A stretch of 64,000 nucleotides of DNA from an uncultured Eubacteriales bacterium (GCA_958402445.1 CATXTO010000008.1:19667-83666); one strand, 5' to 3'; positions 23,495-32,561 are shown, numbered from the stretch's first letter. Notes: generated by a model from the sequence alone, not told the origin. Program-made: numbers and translations.

Positions 23495-23734
23495 ATGGAA
23501 GAAGCGATTGTTCGAGCGGCCTGCGCCATCGGGGCCGGACTGTGTATGGGTATTGGGGCCATCGGCCCTGCCTTGGGCGAAGGCAACGCCGTGGGCAAAG
23601 CCCTGGAGGGCATGGCCCGTCAGCCGGAATCCGCCAGTTCCCTGCGGACCAACATGATCATTGGCTGCGCCATCACCGAAACCACCGGTATCTACTCTCT
23701 TCTGATCGCCATTCTTCTGCTTTTCGTCTTCTAG
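23495..23734 (+). CDS. atpE: F0F1 ATP synthase subunit c, Na+-type with two carboxylates
   Basis: A 79-residue hairpin protein, multiple copies of which make the rotor ring. Helix 1 carries IGPALGEGNAVGKALEGMARQPE with Glu29 where Na+ synthases usually have Gln. Helix 2 carries the ion-binding Glu62 followed by Thr63 and the conserved Tyr67 (ITETTGIYSL). E-T/S plus the distal Tyr is the Na+-binding pattern known from Ilyobacter, and a second carboxylate in helix 1 is known from the Fusobacterium rotor. Na+ coupling is therefore likely. AGGAGG lies 10 bases before the ATG. Confidence 0.95.
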   Translation: MEEAIVRAACAIGAGLCMGIGAIGPALGEGNAVGKALEGMARQPESASSLRTNMIIGCAITETTGIYSLLIAILLLFVF

Positions 23735-23775
23735 AATCCAAGTGCTTTCATTCCAATCGAAAGGAGTGATGCGAT

Positions 23776-24285
23776 TTGGAGGGATTTGAAAGCTTTGTAG
23801 GCGTGGACTTTTGGACCGCCCTGTTTACCCTGTGTAATATGATCATCACCTTTTTGGTCCTGAAGAAATTTCTCTTTAAGCCGGTGAAAAAGATGATTGA
23901 CGACCGGCAGCAGGAAATCGACGGTCTTTATCAGGACGCCAATCATTCCAAGGCGGAGGCGCAGCGGCTTCACACGCAGTACACGGAAAAGCTGGAGCAA
24001 GCCAATGCCGAAGGAGACCGGATTATTCAAGCGGCCACCCGGCAGGCCCAGGACCGGGAGGACGTGATCCTGCGGGAGGCTCAGGACCGGGCTGCCCAGA
24101 CCATCCAGCGGGCGCAGGACCAAATCGAGCTGGAAAAAAAGCAGGCGAGAAACCTGCTGAAGGACGAGGTGTCCGGCATGGCCTTGGAAATCGCCGCTGC
24201 CGTTTTGGAACGGGATATTGATAAGCGGGAACACAGCAAGCTCATTGATTCATTTGTGGAAAAGCTGGGGGAAGGCCATGATTGA
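23776..24285 (+). CDS. atpF: F0F1 ATP synthase subunit b
   Basis: The 169-residue peripheral stalk subunit. It has one N-terminal membrane helix (FWTALFTLCNMIITFLVLKKFLF, about 10-32) and then a long charged coiled coil rich in Glu, Gln and Arg. The start is TTG at 23776 with AAAGGAG nine bases upstream; the nearby ATG at 23769 is out of frame and meets a stop after six codons. It overlaps atpH by eight bases. Confidence 0.92.
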   Translation: MEGFESFVGVDFWTALFTLCNMIITFLVLKKFLFKPVKKMIDDRQQEIDGLYQDANHSKAEAQRLHTQYTEKLEQANAEGDRIIQAATRQAQDREDVILREAQDRAAQTIQRAQDQIELEKKQARNLLKDEVSGMALEIAAAVLERDIDKREHSKLIDSFVEKLGEGHD

Positions 24286-24811
24286 CGCACAGGAGTATGG
24301 CCGGGCTCTCTTTGAACTGGCGGCGGAGCAGGGAGCGGACGAGGCCATTTTAGATGAGCTCTCCGCGGTGGAGCAGATTCTGCGGGCGCAGCCGGAATAT
24401 GTCCAATTGCTGGATACGCCCGCACTGCCCAAGAAAACGCGTGCCGCCCTGGGCGCCCAGGCATTTTCCCATCTGCACCCCATGCATCTAAACTTCATCC
24501 AAATTCTATGTGAAAAGCACGCCGTGAAGCATTATGGCGCCTGCGCCAGCCAATACCGATCCCTGTTTGACCAGAGTCACGGCATACTCCGTGCCGCCGC
24601 CATCACGGCGGTCCCCATATCCCGGTCTCAGCGTAAAGCGCTGGCAGCCAAGCTGGAGGGGCTCACCGGCAAGACCGTGGTTGTGACCAATCAGGTGGAT
24701 CCTCAGGTGCTGGGCGGTGTGCGGCTCCGTCTGGATGGGACGCAGCTGGACGGCAGCCTGCAGGCCCGTCTGGCGGACCTGCGCCGCAGTTTGACCAACG
24801 CGATTGTATAA
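24278..24811 (+). CDS. atpH: F0F1 ATP synthase subunit delta
   Basis: A 177-residue OSCP/delta subunit that joins the peripheral stalk to the top of F1. The N-terminal helical domain has the typical YGRALFELAAEQG, and the C-terminal part has LTGKTVVVTNQVDPQVLGGVRLRLDGTQLDGSLQARL. The start at 24278 lies inside atpF with GGGGGAAGG upstream; the earlier ATG at 24218 would be deep in atpF and adds residues foreign to the family. Confidence 0.93.
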   Translation: MIDAQEYGRALFELAAEQGADEAILDELSAVEQILRAQPEYVQLLDTPALPKKTRAALGAQAFSHLHPMHLNFIQILCEKHAVKHYGACASQYRSLFDQSHGILRAAAITAVPISRSQRKALAAKLEGLTGKTVVVTNQVDPQVLGGVRLRLDGTQLDGSLQARLADLRRSLTNAIV

Positions 24812-24824
24812 AGTAGGTGAACAC

Positions 24825-26351
24825 ATGAACCTAAAAACTGATGAGATTACCAAGGTCATTAAAGATCAAATCAAACGCTATGGCGCGAAAATGCAGCAGG
24901 ATGAAATCGGCTATGTGATCCAGGTGGGCGATGGCATCGCCAAGGTCCACGGCCTGGACCAGTGTCGGGCCAATGAGCTCCTGCGGTTTGAAAACGGGTC
25001 CAGCGGCATGGCCCTGAACCTGGAGGAGGACACTGTCAGCGCAGTCATGCTGGGCTCTGACGTGGGCGTCAACGAGGGAAGCTTAGTGCGCCGCACCGGT
25101 CAGGTGCTCTCCGTTCCCGTGGGAGAAGCCCTCATTGGCCGGGTCGTTGACGCGTTGGGTAACCCCATTGACGGGCGCGGGCCAATTTCCGCGGCGGAAT
25201 TTCGTCCCGTGGAGCACAAGGCTCCAGGCATCATTGAGCGAAAATCCGTCTCCGTTCCTCTGCAGACCGGCATTAAGGCCATTGACTCCATGATCCCCAT
25301 TGGCCGGGGACAGCGGGAGCTCATCATCGGAGACCGGCAAACCGGAAAAACGACCATCGTTACGGACACCATCCTGAACCAAAAGGGACAGGGTGTTCTC
25401 TGCATCTACGTGGCCATTGGGCAGAAGCGTTCCACGGTGGCCCAAATCGTAGACAGCTTTGTCCGCAGCGGCGCCATGGATTACACCATCGTGGTCTCCG
25501 CCACCGCCTCGGAACAGGCTCCCATGCAGTACATCGCCCCCTATGCCGGCTGCACTATGGGCGAGTATTTCATGGATCAGGGCAAAGACGTTCTGATTAT
25601 TTACGACGATTTAAGCAAGCACGCCGTGGCGTATCGGGCCATCTCCTTGTTAATCCGCCGCCCCCCCGGGCGGGAGGCCTATCCCGGCGACGTCTTTTAT
25701 CTGCATTCCCGTCTCCTGGAACGGGCGGCGCGCATGGCGCCGGAATACGGCGGCGGCAGTCTCACCGCGCTTCCTATCATTGAGACCCAGGCGGGGGACG
25801 TCTCCGCCTATATCCCCACCAACGTGATCTCCATCACGGACGGCCAGATCTTCCTGGAAACCGAGCTGTTCAACGCCGGCGTTATGCCGGCCGTCAATCC
25901 AGGTATCTCCGTCTCCCGGGTGGGCGGCGCAGCCCAGATTAAAGCCATGAAAAAGGTGTCCGGTTCTTTAAAGCTGCTGTATTCCCAGTACCGGGAGCTG
26001 CAGAGCTTTGCTCAGTTCGGCTCCGATCTGGATGCGGATACCAAGGCCCGCCTGGACCAGGGCGCGCGCATTGTGGAGGTCCTAAAGCAGCGCAACAACG
26101 CCCCTGTGGAGGTCGCCCATCAGGTTTGCATTCTCTTCGCCGTGGTCCATGGTTTCCTGCAGGAGGTGGAGCCTTCAGAGGTGGCGGACTACGAGCAGGC
26201 ATTGTATCAGCGCCTGGAAAACCGTTATCCGCAAATTCTCTCATCCATCCGAGAGACCAAGGACCTGACCGCCGACACCGAGGCGGCGCTGCGGCAATGC
26301 CTGACGGAGTTCTCCAGTGAATTCCGAAGTACTCGCCGGACGGGAGGCTAA
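24825..26351 (+). CDS. atpA: F0F1 ATP synthase subunit alpha
   Basis: The 508-residue non-catalytic nucleotide-binding subunit of F1. It has the Walker A sequence GDRQTGKTT (about 169-177), the alpha-specific VSRVGGAAQIKAMKKV and the DELSEED-free C-terminal helix bundle. Mid-domain motifs SDVGVNEG and RRPPGREAYPGDVFYLHSRLLERAA are intact. The start at 24825 is preceded by AGTAGGTGA. It is followed after three bases by atpG. Confidence 0.96.
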   Translation: MNLKTDEITKVIKDQIKRYGAKMQQDEIGYVIQVGDGIAKVHGLDQCRANELLRFENGSSGMALNLEEDTVSAVMLGSDVGVNEGSLVRRTGQVLSVPVGEALIGRVVDALGNPIDGRGPISAAEFRPVEHKAPGIIERKSVSVPLQTGIKAIDSMIPIGRGQRELIIGDRQTGKTTIVTDTILNQKGQGVLCIYVAIGQKRSTVAQIVDSFVRSGAMDYTIVVSATASEQAPMQYIAPYAGCTMGEYFMDQGKDVLIIYDDLSKHAVAYRAISLLIRRPPGREAYPGDVFYLHSRLLERAARMAPEYGGGSLTALPIIETQAGDVSAYIPTNVISITDGQIFLETELFNAGVMPAVNPGISVSRVGGAAQIKAMKKVSGSLKLLYSQYRELQSFAQFGSDLDADTKARLDQGARIVEVLKQRNNAPVEVAHQVCILFAVVHGFLQEVEPSEVADYEQALYQRLENRYPQILSSIRETKDLTADTEAALRQCLTEFSSEFRSTRRTGG

Positions 26352-26354
26352 CCC

Positions 26355-27203
26355 ATGGCTGGGGTTTCTACAAAGGACATCAAGCTGCGCATGCGGAGCA
26401 TGGAGAGCACCAGGCAGATTACAAAGGCAATGGAAATGGTCGCCTCCTCCAAGCTGCGCCGGGCGCAGGACCGGGTGCGGGACAGCCGGCCCTATTTTGA
26501 ACTTCTCTACCGCACCATCGCCCACATTGCCTGCACTAGGACGGACTTCACCTCCCCCTATCTGACCCGCCGGGAGCTCCGACGGACCTGTTGCATCGTC
26601 ATTGCCGGGGACCGTGGTCTGGCCGGAGGCTATAACAGCAATGTGTTTAAACTGGTCCAGCAGACATTGACCGGCCGGGACTTCTGTATTCTGCCCATTG
26701 GTAAGCGAGCTGTGGAGTATTGCAGGAGCAAGCAAATCCCGATTTTTTCAGAGTCCTATGCAGAAGCGGCGGATATTTCCGTCAGCGATTGCTTTACCCT
26801 CTCCAAAACTCTGGCAAATGCTTACCGGCGCGGAGAATTCGATGAAATCTCTCTGGCTTACACCAATTTCGTCTCTGTCCTGTCGCAAACGCCGTCTGTT
26901 TTGCCTCTGCTCCCCCTGTCTCTCACTGTCACCCGGGACGGGGGCGACGAGCCCTCTTTGCTGTATGAGCCGAATCCCCAGGCGGTGTTTGACGCGATCA
27001 TTCCCGAGTACCTGGGGGGCGTAGTCTACGGGGCCCTGTGCGAGTCTGTGGCCAGCGAGCTGGCCGCTCGCCGTACCGCGATGGATGCGGCTACCAAAAA
27101 TGCAGACGACATGATCGAGCATCTAGCGCTTCAGTACAACCGCGCCCGGCAGGGCGCCATCACCCAAGAGATCACCGAAATTGTCGCGGGCGCCGAGGCC
27201 TGA
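26355..27203 (+). CDS. atpG: F0F1 ATP synthase subunit gamma
   Basis: The 282-residue central rotor shaft. The N-terminal helix is STKDIKLRMRSMESTRQITKAMEMVASSKLRRAQ, the mid part has CCIVIAGDRGLAGGYNSN, and the C-terminal helix has SELAARRTAMDAATKNADDMIEHL and NRARQGAITQEITEIVAGAEA. All of these are family hallmarks. The start ATG is three bases after the atpA stop, with CGGGAGG upstream. Confidence 0.96.
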   Translation: MAGVSTKDIKLRMRSMESTRQITKAMEMVASSKLRRAQDRVRDSRPYFELLYRTIAHIACTRTDFTSPYLTRRELRRTCCIVIAGDRGLAGGYNSNVFKLVQQTLTGRDFCILPIGKRAVEYCRSKQIPIFSESYAEAADISVSDCFTLSKTLANAYRRGEFDEISLAYTNFVSVLSQTPSVLPLLPLSLTVTRDGGDEPSLLYEPNPQAVFDAIIPEYLGGVVYGALCESVASELAARRTAMDAATKNADDMIEHLALQYNRARQGAITQEITEIVAGAEA

Positions 27204-27230
27204 GCGATTTCAATACAAGGAGTTGATCCA

Positions 27231-28625
27231 ATGGCCAACCATATCGGCACAGTCACGCAGGTCATTGGCCCCGTCCTGGACATTCGGTTTCCAGAGGGGC
27301 ACCTGCCGGAGCTGCTGCATGCCATAGAAATTCCCAACGGCGATGCCTGCATCACGGCGGAAGTTGCCCAGCACATGGGCGACAACGTGGTGCGGGCCGT
27401 GGCCATGAGCTCCACTGACGGTCTACAGCGGGGCGCGTCTGCCACGGACACCGGCGCTCCCATCACCGTCCCTGTGGGCGATGGCTGCCTGGGCCGGATG
27501 TTCAACCTGCTGGGGCAGCCCATCGACGGGCAGCCCGTGCCCGAGGTCCCCGAGCGCTGGCCCATACACCGTCCCGCTCCCTCCTACGAGGAACAGGAGA
27601 GCACCACGGAAATCCTGGAAACCGGCATTAAGGTGGTAGACTTGATCTGCCCCTACGCCAAAGGCGGTAAAATTGGCCTGTTTGGCGGCGCCGGTGTGGG
27701 AAAGACCGTGCTTATTATGGAGCTCATCCACAATGTGGCCAAGGAGCACGGCGGCATCTCCGTCTTCACCGGCGTAGGCGAGCGGACCCGGGAGGGCAAT
27801 GATTTGTACCATGAGATGAAGCAGTCCGGCGTTCTGGCGAAAACTGCTCTGGTCTATGGCCAGATGAACGAGCCCCCCGGAGCCCGTATGCGGGTAGGGC
27901 TTTCCGGCCTCACCATGGCGGAGTACTACCGGGACGTGGAGCACCAGGATGTTCTTCTGTTCATTGATAACATCTTCCGTTTCACCCAGGCCGGTTCCGA
28001 GGTATCCGCCCTATTGGGCCGGATGCCCTCCGCTGTGGGCTACCAGCCCACCCTGGCCACGGAGATGGGCGCCCTGCAGGAGCGCATCACCTCCACCAAA
28101 AACGGCTCCATTACCTCCGTGCAGGCGGTCTATGTCCCAGCGGACGACCTGACCGACCCCGCTCCTGCCACGACCTTCGCCCACCTGGACGCCACCACGG
28201 TTTTGGACCGGGGCATTGCCTCGCTGGGGATCTATCCCGCCGTGGATCCGTTGGACTCCACCTCCCGTATTCTGTCCCCGGAGGTGGTGGGACGGGAGCA
28301 TTATCAGGTGGCCCGGGATGTACAGCGGACGCTGCAGCGGTATAAGGAGCTGCAGGATATCATCGCCATCATGGGCATGGATGAGCTCAGCGAAGAGGAT
28401 AAGCGCACCGTAAGCCGAGCCAGAAAGATCCAGCGGTTTCTCTCTCAGCCCTTTACGGTGGCGGAGGAGTTCACCGGCATGGCAGGTAAATACGTTCCCC
28501 TGAAGGAGACCATTCGAGGGTTCCGGGAGATCCTGGAGGGGAAGCACGACGCGATTCCCGAGTCCTATTTTCTGTTCGCCGGCACCATTGACGATGTGGT
28601 GGCCAAGGCGGAAAAAGGTGCGTGA
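27231..28625 (+). CDS. atpD: F0F1 ATP synthase subunit beta
   Basis: The 464-residue catalytic subunit. The Walker A GGAGVGKT is at about 151-158, the catalytic Glu lies in GVGERTREGNDLY, the Walker B region is DVLLFIDNIFRF, and the DELSE motif region is MGMDELSEEDKRTV near the C-terminus. ALLGRMPSAVGYQPTLATEMG is intact. The ribosome site AAGGAG lies eight bases upstream. Confidence 0.97.
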   Translation: MANHIGTVTQVIGPVLDIRFPEGHLPELLHAIEIPNGDACITAEVAQHMGDNVVRAVAMSSTDGLQRGASATDTGAPITVPVGDGCLGRMFNLLGQPIDGQPVPEVPERWPIHRPAPSYEEQESTTEILETGIKVVDLICPYAKGGKIGLFGGAGVGKTVLIMELIHNVAKEHGGISVFTGVGERTREGNDLYHEMKQSGVLAKTALVYGQMNEPPGARMRVGLSGLTMAEYYRDVEHQDVLLFIDNIFRFTQAGSEVSALLGRMPSAVGYQPTLATEMGALQERITSTKNGSITSVQAVYVPADDLTDPAPATTFAHLDATTVLDRGIASLGIYPAVDPLDSTSRILSPEVVGREHYQVARDVQRTLQRYKELQDIIAIMGMDELSEEDKRTVSRARKIQRFLSQPFTVAEEFTGMAGKYVPLKETIRGFREILEGKHDAIPESYFLFAGTIDDVVAKAEKGA

Positions 28626-28630
28626 TCGGC

Positions 28631-29038
28631 ATGCGAACCTTTCACCTGAAAATCGTCACGCCGGACGGCCTGTCCTTCGACGGGGAGGCGCTGTCCCTCT
28701 CCGTTCGGACTACCGAGGGCGATATCGGTATCCTGGCCGGGCATCTGGACCTGATCACCCCCCTGGGCATGGGGCAGGCCACCGTTGTCACAGAGTCTGG
28801 CACACGCAGCGCTGCCTGCATTGGCGGGATGCTGTCCGTGCAGCATGACCTTGTAACTCTGGTTGCCACCACCTTTGAGTGGGCAGAGGACATCGACCCG
28901 GACCGAGCCCAATTCTCCTACCAGCGGGCTCAGGCTGTGCTGCACAGCAAAGACGCCAGCCAAGCCGATCTCAAGCTGGCCGAAGCCCGTCTGAAACGCG
29001 CCCTGGTTCGTCAAAGCGTTGCGGCCAGTAAAAAATAG
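28631..29038 (+). CDS. atpC: F0F1 ATP synthase subunit epsilon
   Basis: A 135-residue subunit that couples the shaft to the c-ring and can inhibit ATP hydrolysis. The N-terminal beta sandwich (FHLKIVTPDGLSFDGEALSLSVRTTEGDIGILAGHLDLITPL) and C-terminal two-helix domain (DPDRAQFSYQRAQAVLHSKDASQADLKLAEARLKRALVR) are complete. A GTG at 28622 overlaps the atpD stop and is an alternative start; the ATG at 28631 fits the family N-terminus. It is the last gene of the operon. Confidence 0.92.
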   Translation: MRTFHLKIVTPDGLSFDGEALSLSVRTTEGDIGILAGHLDLITPLGMGQATVVTESGTRSAACIGGMLSVQHDLVTLVATTFEWAEDIDPDRAQFSYQRAQAVLHSKDASQADLKLAEARLKRALVRQSVAASKK

Positions 29039-29042
29039 TCAC

Positions 29043-29069
29043 CGCCCGGCACTGCATCTGTGCCGGGCG
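29043..29069 (+). terminator. Terminator after atpC
   Basis: CGCCCGGCAC / GTGCCGGGCG, a perfect 10-bp stem with a 7-base loop, just after the atpC stop. The T-tract is weak; the hairpin may serve the opposite-strand decayed gene too. Confidence 0.7.
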
Positions 29070-29966
29070 ATGATTTATCAAAAGTACTACCAAAAATCCC
29101 ATGCTGTATCCAACCGGTTGCCAAAATGCCAAAGACACAAGCAGCCAGGTTCCCTGCGGCTGCAAAGCCCCAAGGGGATAGCTGCGCTTTCTCCTCACTG
29201 CCCAGCAAAGGCAAGCTTTTCCCGTAAACGGCGCCTTCTGCAAGAAAGACGAAAACACCGTAGCAGAAATACAGACCCAGAAAGGCTCAACGCCCCGCCT
29301 GCATGTAAGCGTAAACCAGCAAAAAATTTTGCACCATGTGCAGCACAAAGCCGGTCCCCGCCACCAACATCAGCTGCTTTCTGGACCGGAAACCCACCAG
29401 CAGCGCGATCGCCAGATCCGCCGCCAGCATCAGCGCGACCCGGGCCGCTGCGGCCCAGCCGTCGCGGCCAAAAGGATAGCACCTGTGAACGATCAGCGGC
29501 GATGCCTCTGACCCTGCCTCAGAATTCCACTGCGGGACTTCTACTGTGTATATGCTGTCAAATGCATAGGAATGATAACTATCGCTGCAGGCAAACGTAT
29601 CATATTCGGGGAAATAGACCAGGATTTTATAGGTCGTCGGTGGGCAGTAGCGCCAAAAAAAGGTATCCTGCTCCAATGCCGGCTGGGTGAGATATCCCAG
29701 AAAAAAGTATTGATCTGAGTCCTGAAAACCGGAGAACTTTTCCCAAGCCCGCCTGGATGCAGGCCCCATGGTATCGCCGGCATCTGAACCCCGCCCCAGG
29801 CGCCCGTGCTCGCCACGTCTGACAGCAGCGTCACATAATAGGTCTGCTGTTCCAGGCCCCGAAAGTGAACTGTTACGCTGTTCCGCTCAGGCTGAATCAG
29901 AACCGCAGTGAGAAGCATCAGAAGTAATAATGTAACCGGAGCAATAAGCCGCTTTAGATAGCCCAT
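29070..29966 (-). pseudogene. Decayed membrane-protein gene (one frameshift and one in-frame TGA)
   Basis: Starting at 29966 behind a good AGGAGGGA site, the product has an N-terminal helix (RLIAPVTLLLLMLLTAVLI) and an extracytoplasmic region. The reading frame then shifts at a C-run at 29789-29792 (one G too few on the coding strand) and continues in another frame: FFLGYLTQPALEQD, WAAAARVALMLAADLAIALLVGF, LVAGTGFVLHMVQNFLLVYAYMQAG. A TGA at about 29287-29289 interrupts it, after which the same frame resumes coherent membrane sequence (AFLGLYFCYGVFVFLAEGAVYGKSLP, about 29287 down to 29080). It stays open to 29011. The intact ancestor would be about 290 residues. I do not recognise the family. 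A sequencing slip could explain the frameshift but not the stop. Confidence 0.7.
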
Positions 29967-30183
29967 ACCAATCTCCCTCCTACCTGAGTTGTCGCGTTTT
30001 ATCTGATTCTCCTCGCAAATTCAATTTTCTATGATGCAATGTGATTGCAGCATGCCGAGTATGCCTTTTATAGCTTCTTTTTCGTTTTCAGCACAAACTT
30101 TACAGTTCTCGGATATTTGAACTCTGACCTATATGAAATAGAGCTCGCATTTTTTACTTCTTCAAAAAAAACTTGAAAGCCAC

Positions 30184-30212
30184 TTGTAATTTGCCACAAT
30201 TTGGCGTATACT
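30184..30212 (+). promoter_or_regulatory. Promoter for asnS
   Basis: TTGTAA at 30184-30189 and TATACT at 30207-30212, 17-base spacer. The remainder of the 29967-30259 gap is AT-rich with no gene. Confidence 0.6.
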
Positions 30213-30259
30213 TTTTTTCATAAGCTGCACAAAACTAAGGAAAGAGAGGTACGGTACCT

Positions 30260-31651
30260 ATGGAACTGATAAGCGTGCGAGAGCTTTTTCGAAACACAGC
30301 CGCCTATGTGGGAAAAACCGTCCGCATCGGAGGATGGGTCCGCTCCATCCGGGCCAGCAAGGCTTTCGGCTTCATTGTCCTGCACGACGGCACCTACTTC
30401 ACGCCCCTGCAGGTGGTGTATCACGACAGCCTGGAAAATTTTCAGGAGATTTGCAAAACCAATGTGGGCGCCGCCCTGGTGGTGCAGGGCATCCTGGTGG
30501 AAACCCCGGAGGCCAAGCAGCCGTTTGAGATCCAGGCCGACGCCGTCACGGTGGAGGGTCCCTCCGCCCCGGACTATCCCCTGCAAAAGAAGCGCCACAC
30601 TGTGGAATACCTGCGGACCATGACCCATCTGCGCCCCCGGACCAACCTGTTCCAGGCTGTGTTCCGAGTCCGGAGCCTGGTCGCCTATGCTATCCACCAA
30701 TTCTTCCAGGAGCGGGATTTCGTGTATGTGCATACGCCACTCATCACTGGCTCCGACTGCGAGGGCGCGGGAGAAATGTTCCAGGTGACGACCCTGGATC
30801 TGGAGAACCCGCCCCGCACCCAGGACGGGAAGGTGGACTACAGCCAGGACTTCTTTGAAAAGCCCACCAATCTCACCGTCTCCGGACAACTCAACGGCGA
30901 GACCTTCGCCATGGCCTTCAAGAATATCTATACCTTCGGCCCCACCTTCCGGGCGGAGAACTCCAATACCACCCGGCATGCGGCGGAATTCTGGATGATC
31001 GAGCCGGAAATTGCCTTTGCCGATCTGACGGACGACATGCGCCTGGCGGAGGATATGCTGAAATTTATCATTGCCTTTATCCTGGAAAAAGCGCCTGCTG
31101 AAATGGACTTTTTCAACCAGTTTGTGGACCGAGACCTGCTGGCGCGGCTGGAGCATGTGCGCAGCTCTGAATTTGCGCACGTGACCTATACAGAAGCCAT
31201 TGCAATTCTGGAGCAGCACAACGAAGCGTTCGAATATCCCGTCCACTGGGGCAGCGATTTGCAAACCGAACATGAGCGGTATTTGACCGAGGTGGTGTAC
31301 CAGCGTCCGGTTTTCGTCACGGATTATCCCAAGGAGATCAAGGCTTTTTATATGAAGCTGAATCCGGATGGGAAAACAGTGGCGGCCATGGACTGCCTGG
31401 TGCCCGGCATTGGGGAGATCATCGGAGGCAGCCAGCGGGAGGACAATTACGATACTTTGCTCTCCCGAATTCACGATTTGGGACTGCGAGAGGAGGACTA
31501 CCGCTTCTATTTGGACTTGCGGAAATACGGCTCCACGCGGCATGCTGGCTTTGGTCTGGGCTTTGAGCGCTGCGTCATGTACTTGACCGGAACTTCTAAT
31601 ATTAGAGACGTGCTTCCCTTCCCCCGTACGGTGGGTAACTGTGAACTATAA
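30260..31651 (+). CDS. asnS: Asparagine--tRNA ligase
   Basis: Class IIb aminoacyl-tRNA synthetase of 463 residues, the usual AsnRS length. The N-terminal OB-fold anticodon-binding domain (VGKTVRIGGWVRSIRASKAFGFIVLHDG) is followed by the catalytic domain with motif 2 (FRAENSNTTRHAAEFWMIEPE), the AsnRS-type insertion after LENPPRTQDG, and motif 3 (GFGLGFERCVMYLTG). Start ATG 30260 with AAAGAGAGG upstream. A strong terminator begins at the stop codon. Confidence 0.97.
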   Translation: MELISVRELFRNTAAYVGKTVRIGGWVRSIRASKAFGFIVLHDGTYFTPLQVVYHDSLENFQEICKTNVGAALVVQGILVETPEAKQPFEIQADAVTVEGPSAPDYPLQKKRHTVEYLRTMTHLRPRTNLFQAVFRVRSLVAYAIHQFFQERDFVYVHTPLITGSDCEGAGEMFQVTTLDLENPPRTQDGKVDYSQDFFEKPTNLTVSGQLNGETFAMAFKNIYTFGPTFRAENSNTTRHAAEFWMIEPEIAFADLTDDMRLAEDMLKFIIAFILEKAPAEMDFFNQFVDRDLLARLEHVRSSEFAHVTYTEAIAILEQHNEAFEYPVHWGSDLQTEHERYLTEVVYQRPVFVTDYPKEIKAFYMKLNPDGKTVAAMDCLVPGIGEIIGGSQREDNYDTLLSRIHDLGLREEDYRFYLDLRKYGSTRHAGFGLGFERCVMYLTGTSNIRDVLPFPRTVGNCEL

Positions 31652-31695
31652 CAAAGCACCGGCTTGCCCAAGGGCAAGCCGGTGCTTTGTTGTTC
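31651..31695 (+). terminator. Terminator of asnS
   Basis: A perfect inverted repeat of 19 bp per arm (31651-31669 and 31672-31690, core AGCACCGGCTTGCCC) followed by TGTTC. The symmetry could act on both strands. Confidence 0.85.
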
Positions 31696-31736
31696 GCTGG
31701 GCCCTGTAATTGCGGCAAACTATTTTCGATCCAGAC

Positions 31737-31765
31737 TTGTCATTTTATGCTTAGCATGGTATAAT
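31737..31765 (+). promoter_or_regulatory. Promoter for dhaL with a long leader
   Basis: TTGTCA at 31737-31742 and TATAAT at 31760-31765, 17-base spacer. About 145 bases of leader follow before the gene; no known RNA motif was recognised in it. Confidence 0.65.
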
Positions 31766-31916
31766 TAGGTCAAATAGCCAGAATCCCTTTCCACTTACCT
31801 TCATTTTTTGGATATTCTGCCGGATTACTTAGCAGAAAGGACCCGGACCTGCAAATCGTGCGTGGGCTAGCAAGCGACGGAATCAATTTTGTCGTTGGAA
31901 AAAGGGGGAGATTTGC

Positions 31917-32561
31917 ATGGCGACAACGTCAACCGTGATCAGCACGATTCAAGCCATGGCATTCAAAATCCATGAAAATCGGGAATACCTCACGCAGTTG
32001 GACGCGGCAATTGGAGATGGCGACCATGGTATCAACCTAGACCTTGGATTTCAGGCCGCGGTGCGCCGTCTCACCACCGTAGCGGACCGGGACGTGGGTA
32101 CTATTTTAAAAACCGTCGGTATGACCTTGCTCTCCACCACCGGCGGAGCTGGCGGTATATTATATGGAACGGCGTTTTTGCGTGCCGCGGGGATGGTCAG
32201 CAACCAAATGCGTCTGACACCCTCCGATTTTTCAACAATGCTCCACGCGGCCATTGAGGGAGTCAAAATGCGCGGGCGCTCCACCTATGGAGATAAAACC
32301 ATGCTGGACGCGATGATTCCCGCCCATCTGGCCCTGGCAGCCGCAGAGCATGCGCAGGCTGCCTTTCCCGCCGCTCTGGAAGCCGCATTGCGCGCAGCGG
32401 AGGCGGGTGCAGAGCGCACCAAACACCTCCCCGCGTGCAAGGGTAAGGCCGGAAGCTGGGCAGAGCGCGGCGTCGGACATGTAGACCCCGGCGCCGCCTC
32501 CTTCGCTCTGCTGCTCTCCGCCGTCGTTCAAGTCTGCGCACAGGAAGCAGTACTCTTCTGA
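31917..32561 (+). CDS. dhaL: DhaL-type dihydroxyacetone kinase ADP/ATP-binding subunit, orphan
   Basis: A 214-residue helical-barrel protein. AAIGDGDHGINLDLGF (about 25-40) supplies the Mg-ADP-binding aspartates, and STTGGAGGILYGTAFLRAAG, GRSTYGDKTMLDAMIPA and GRASWAERGVGHVDPGA-like GSWAERGVGHVDPGAASF are the other family motifs. DhaL normally works with DhaK (substrate subunit) and DhaM or ATP to phosphorylate dihydroxyacetone. No dhaK or dhaM is nearby, so the partner must be elsewhere or the protein serves another kinase. It is preceded by its own promoter and AGGGGGAG. Confidence 0.88.
   Translation: MATTSTVISTIQAMAFKIHENREYLTQLDAAIGDGDHGINLDLGFQAAVRRLTTVADRDVGTILKTVGMTLLSTTGGAGGILYGTAFLRAAGMVSNQMRLTPSDFSTMLHAAIEGVKMRGRSTYGDKTMLDAMIPAHLALAAAEHAQAAFPAALEAALRAAEAGAERTKHLPACKGKAGSWAERGVGHVDPGAASFALLLSAVVQVCAQEAVLF

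Noticed and set aside
30218..31543. 441-codon open frame antisense to asnS
   Set aside because: Complete overlap with a full-length AsnRS and no motifs; a coding-strand shadow.
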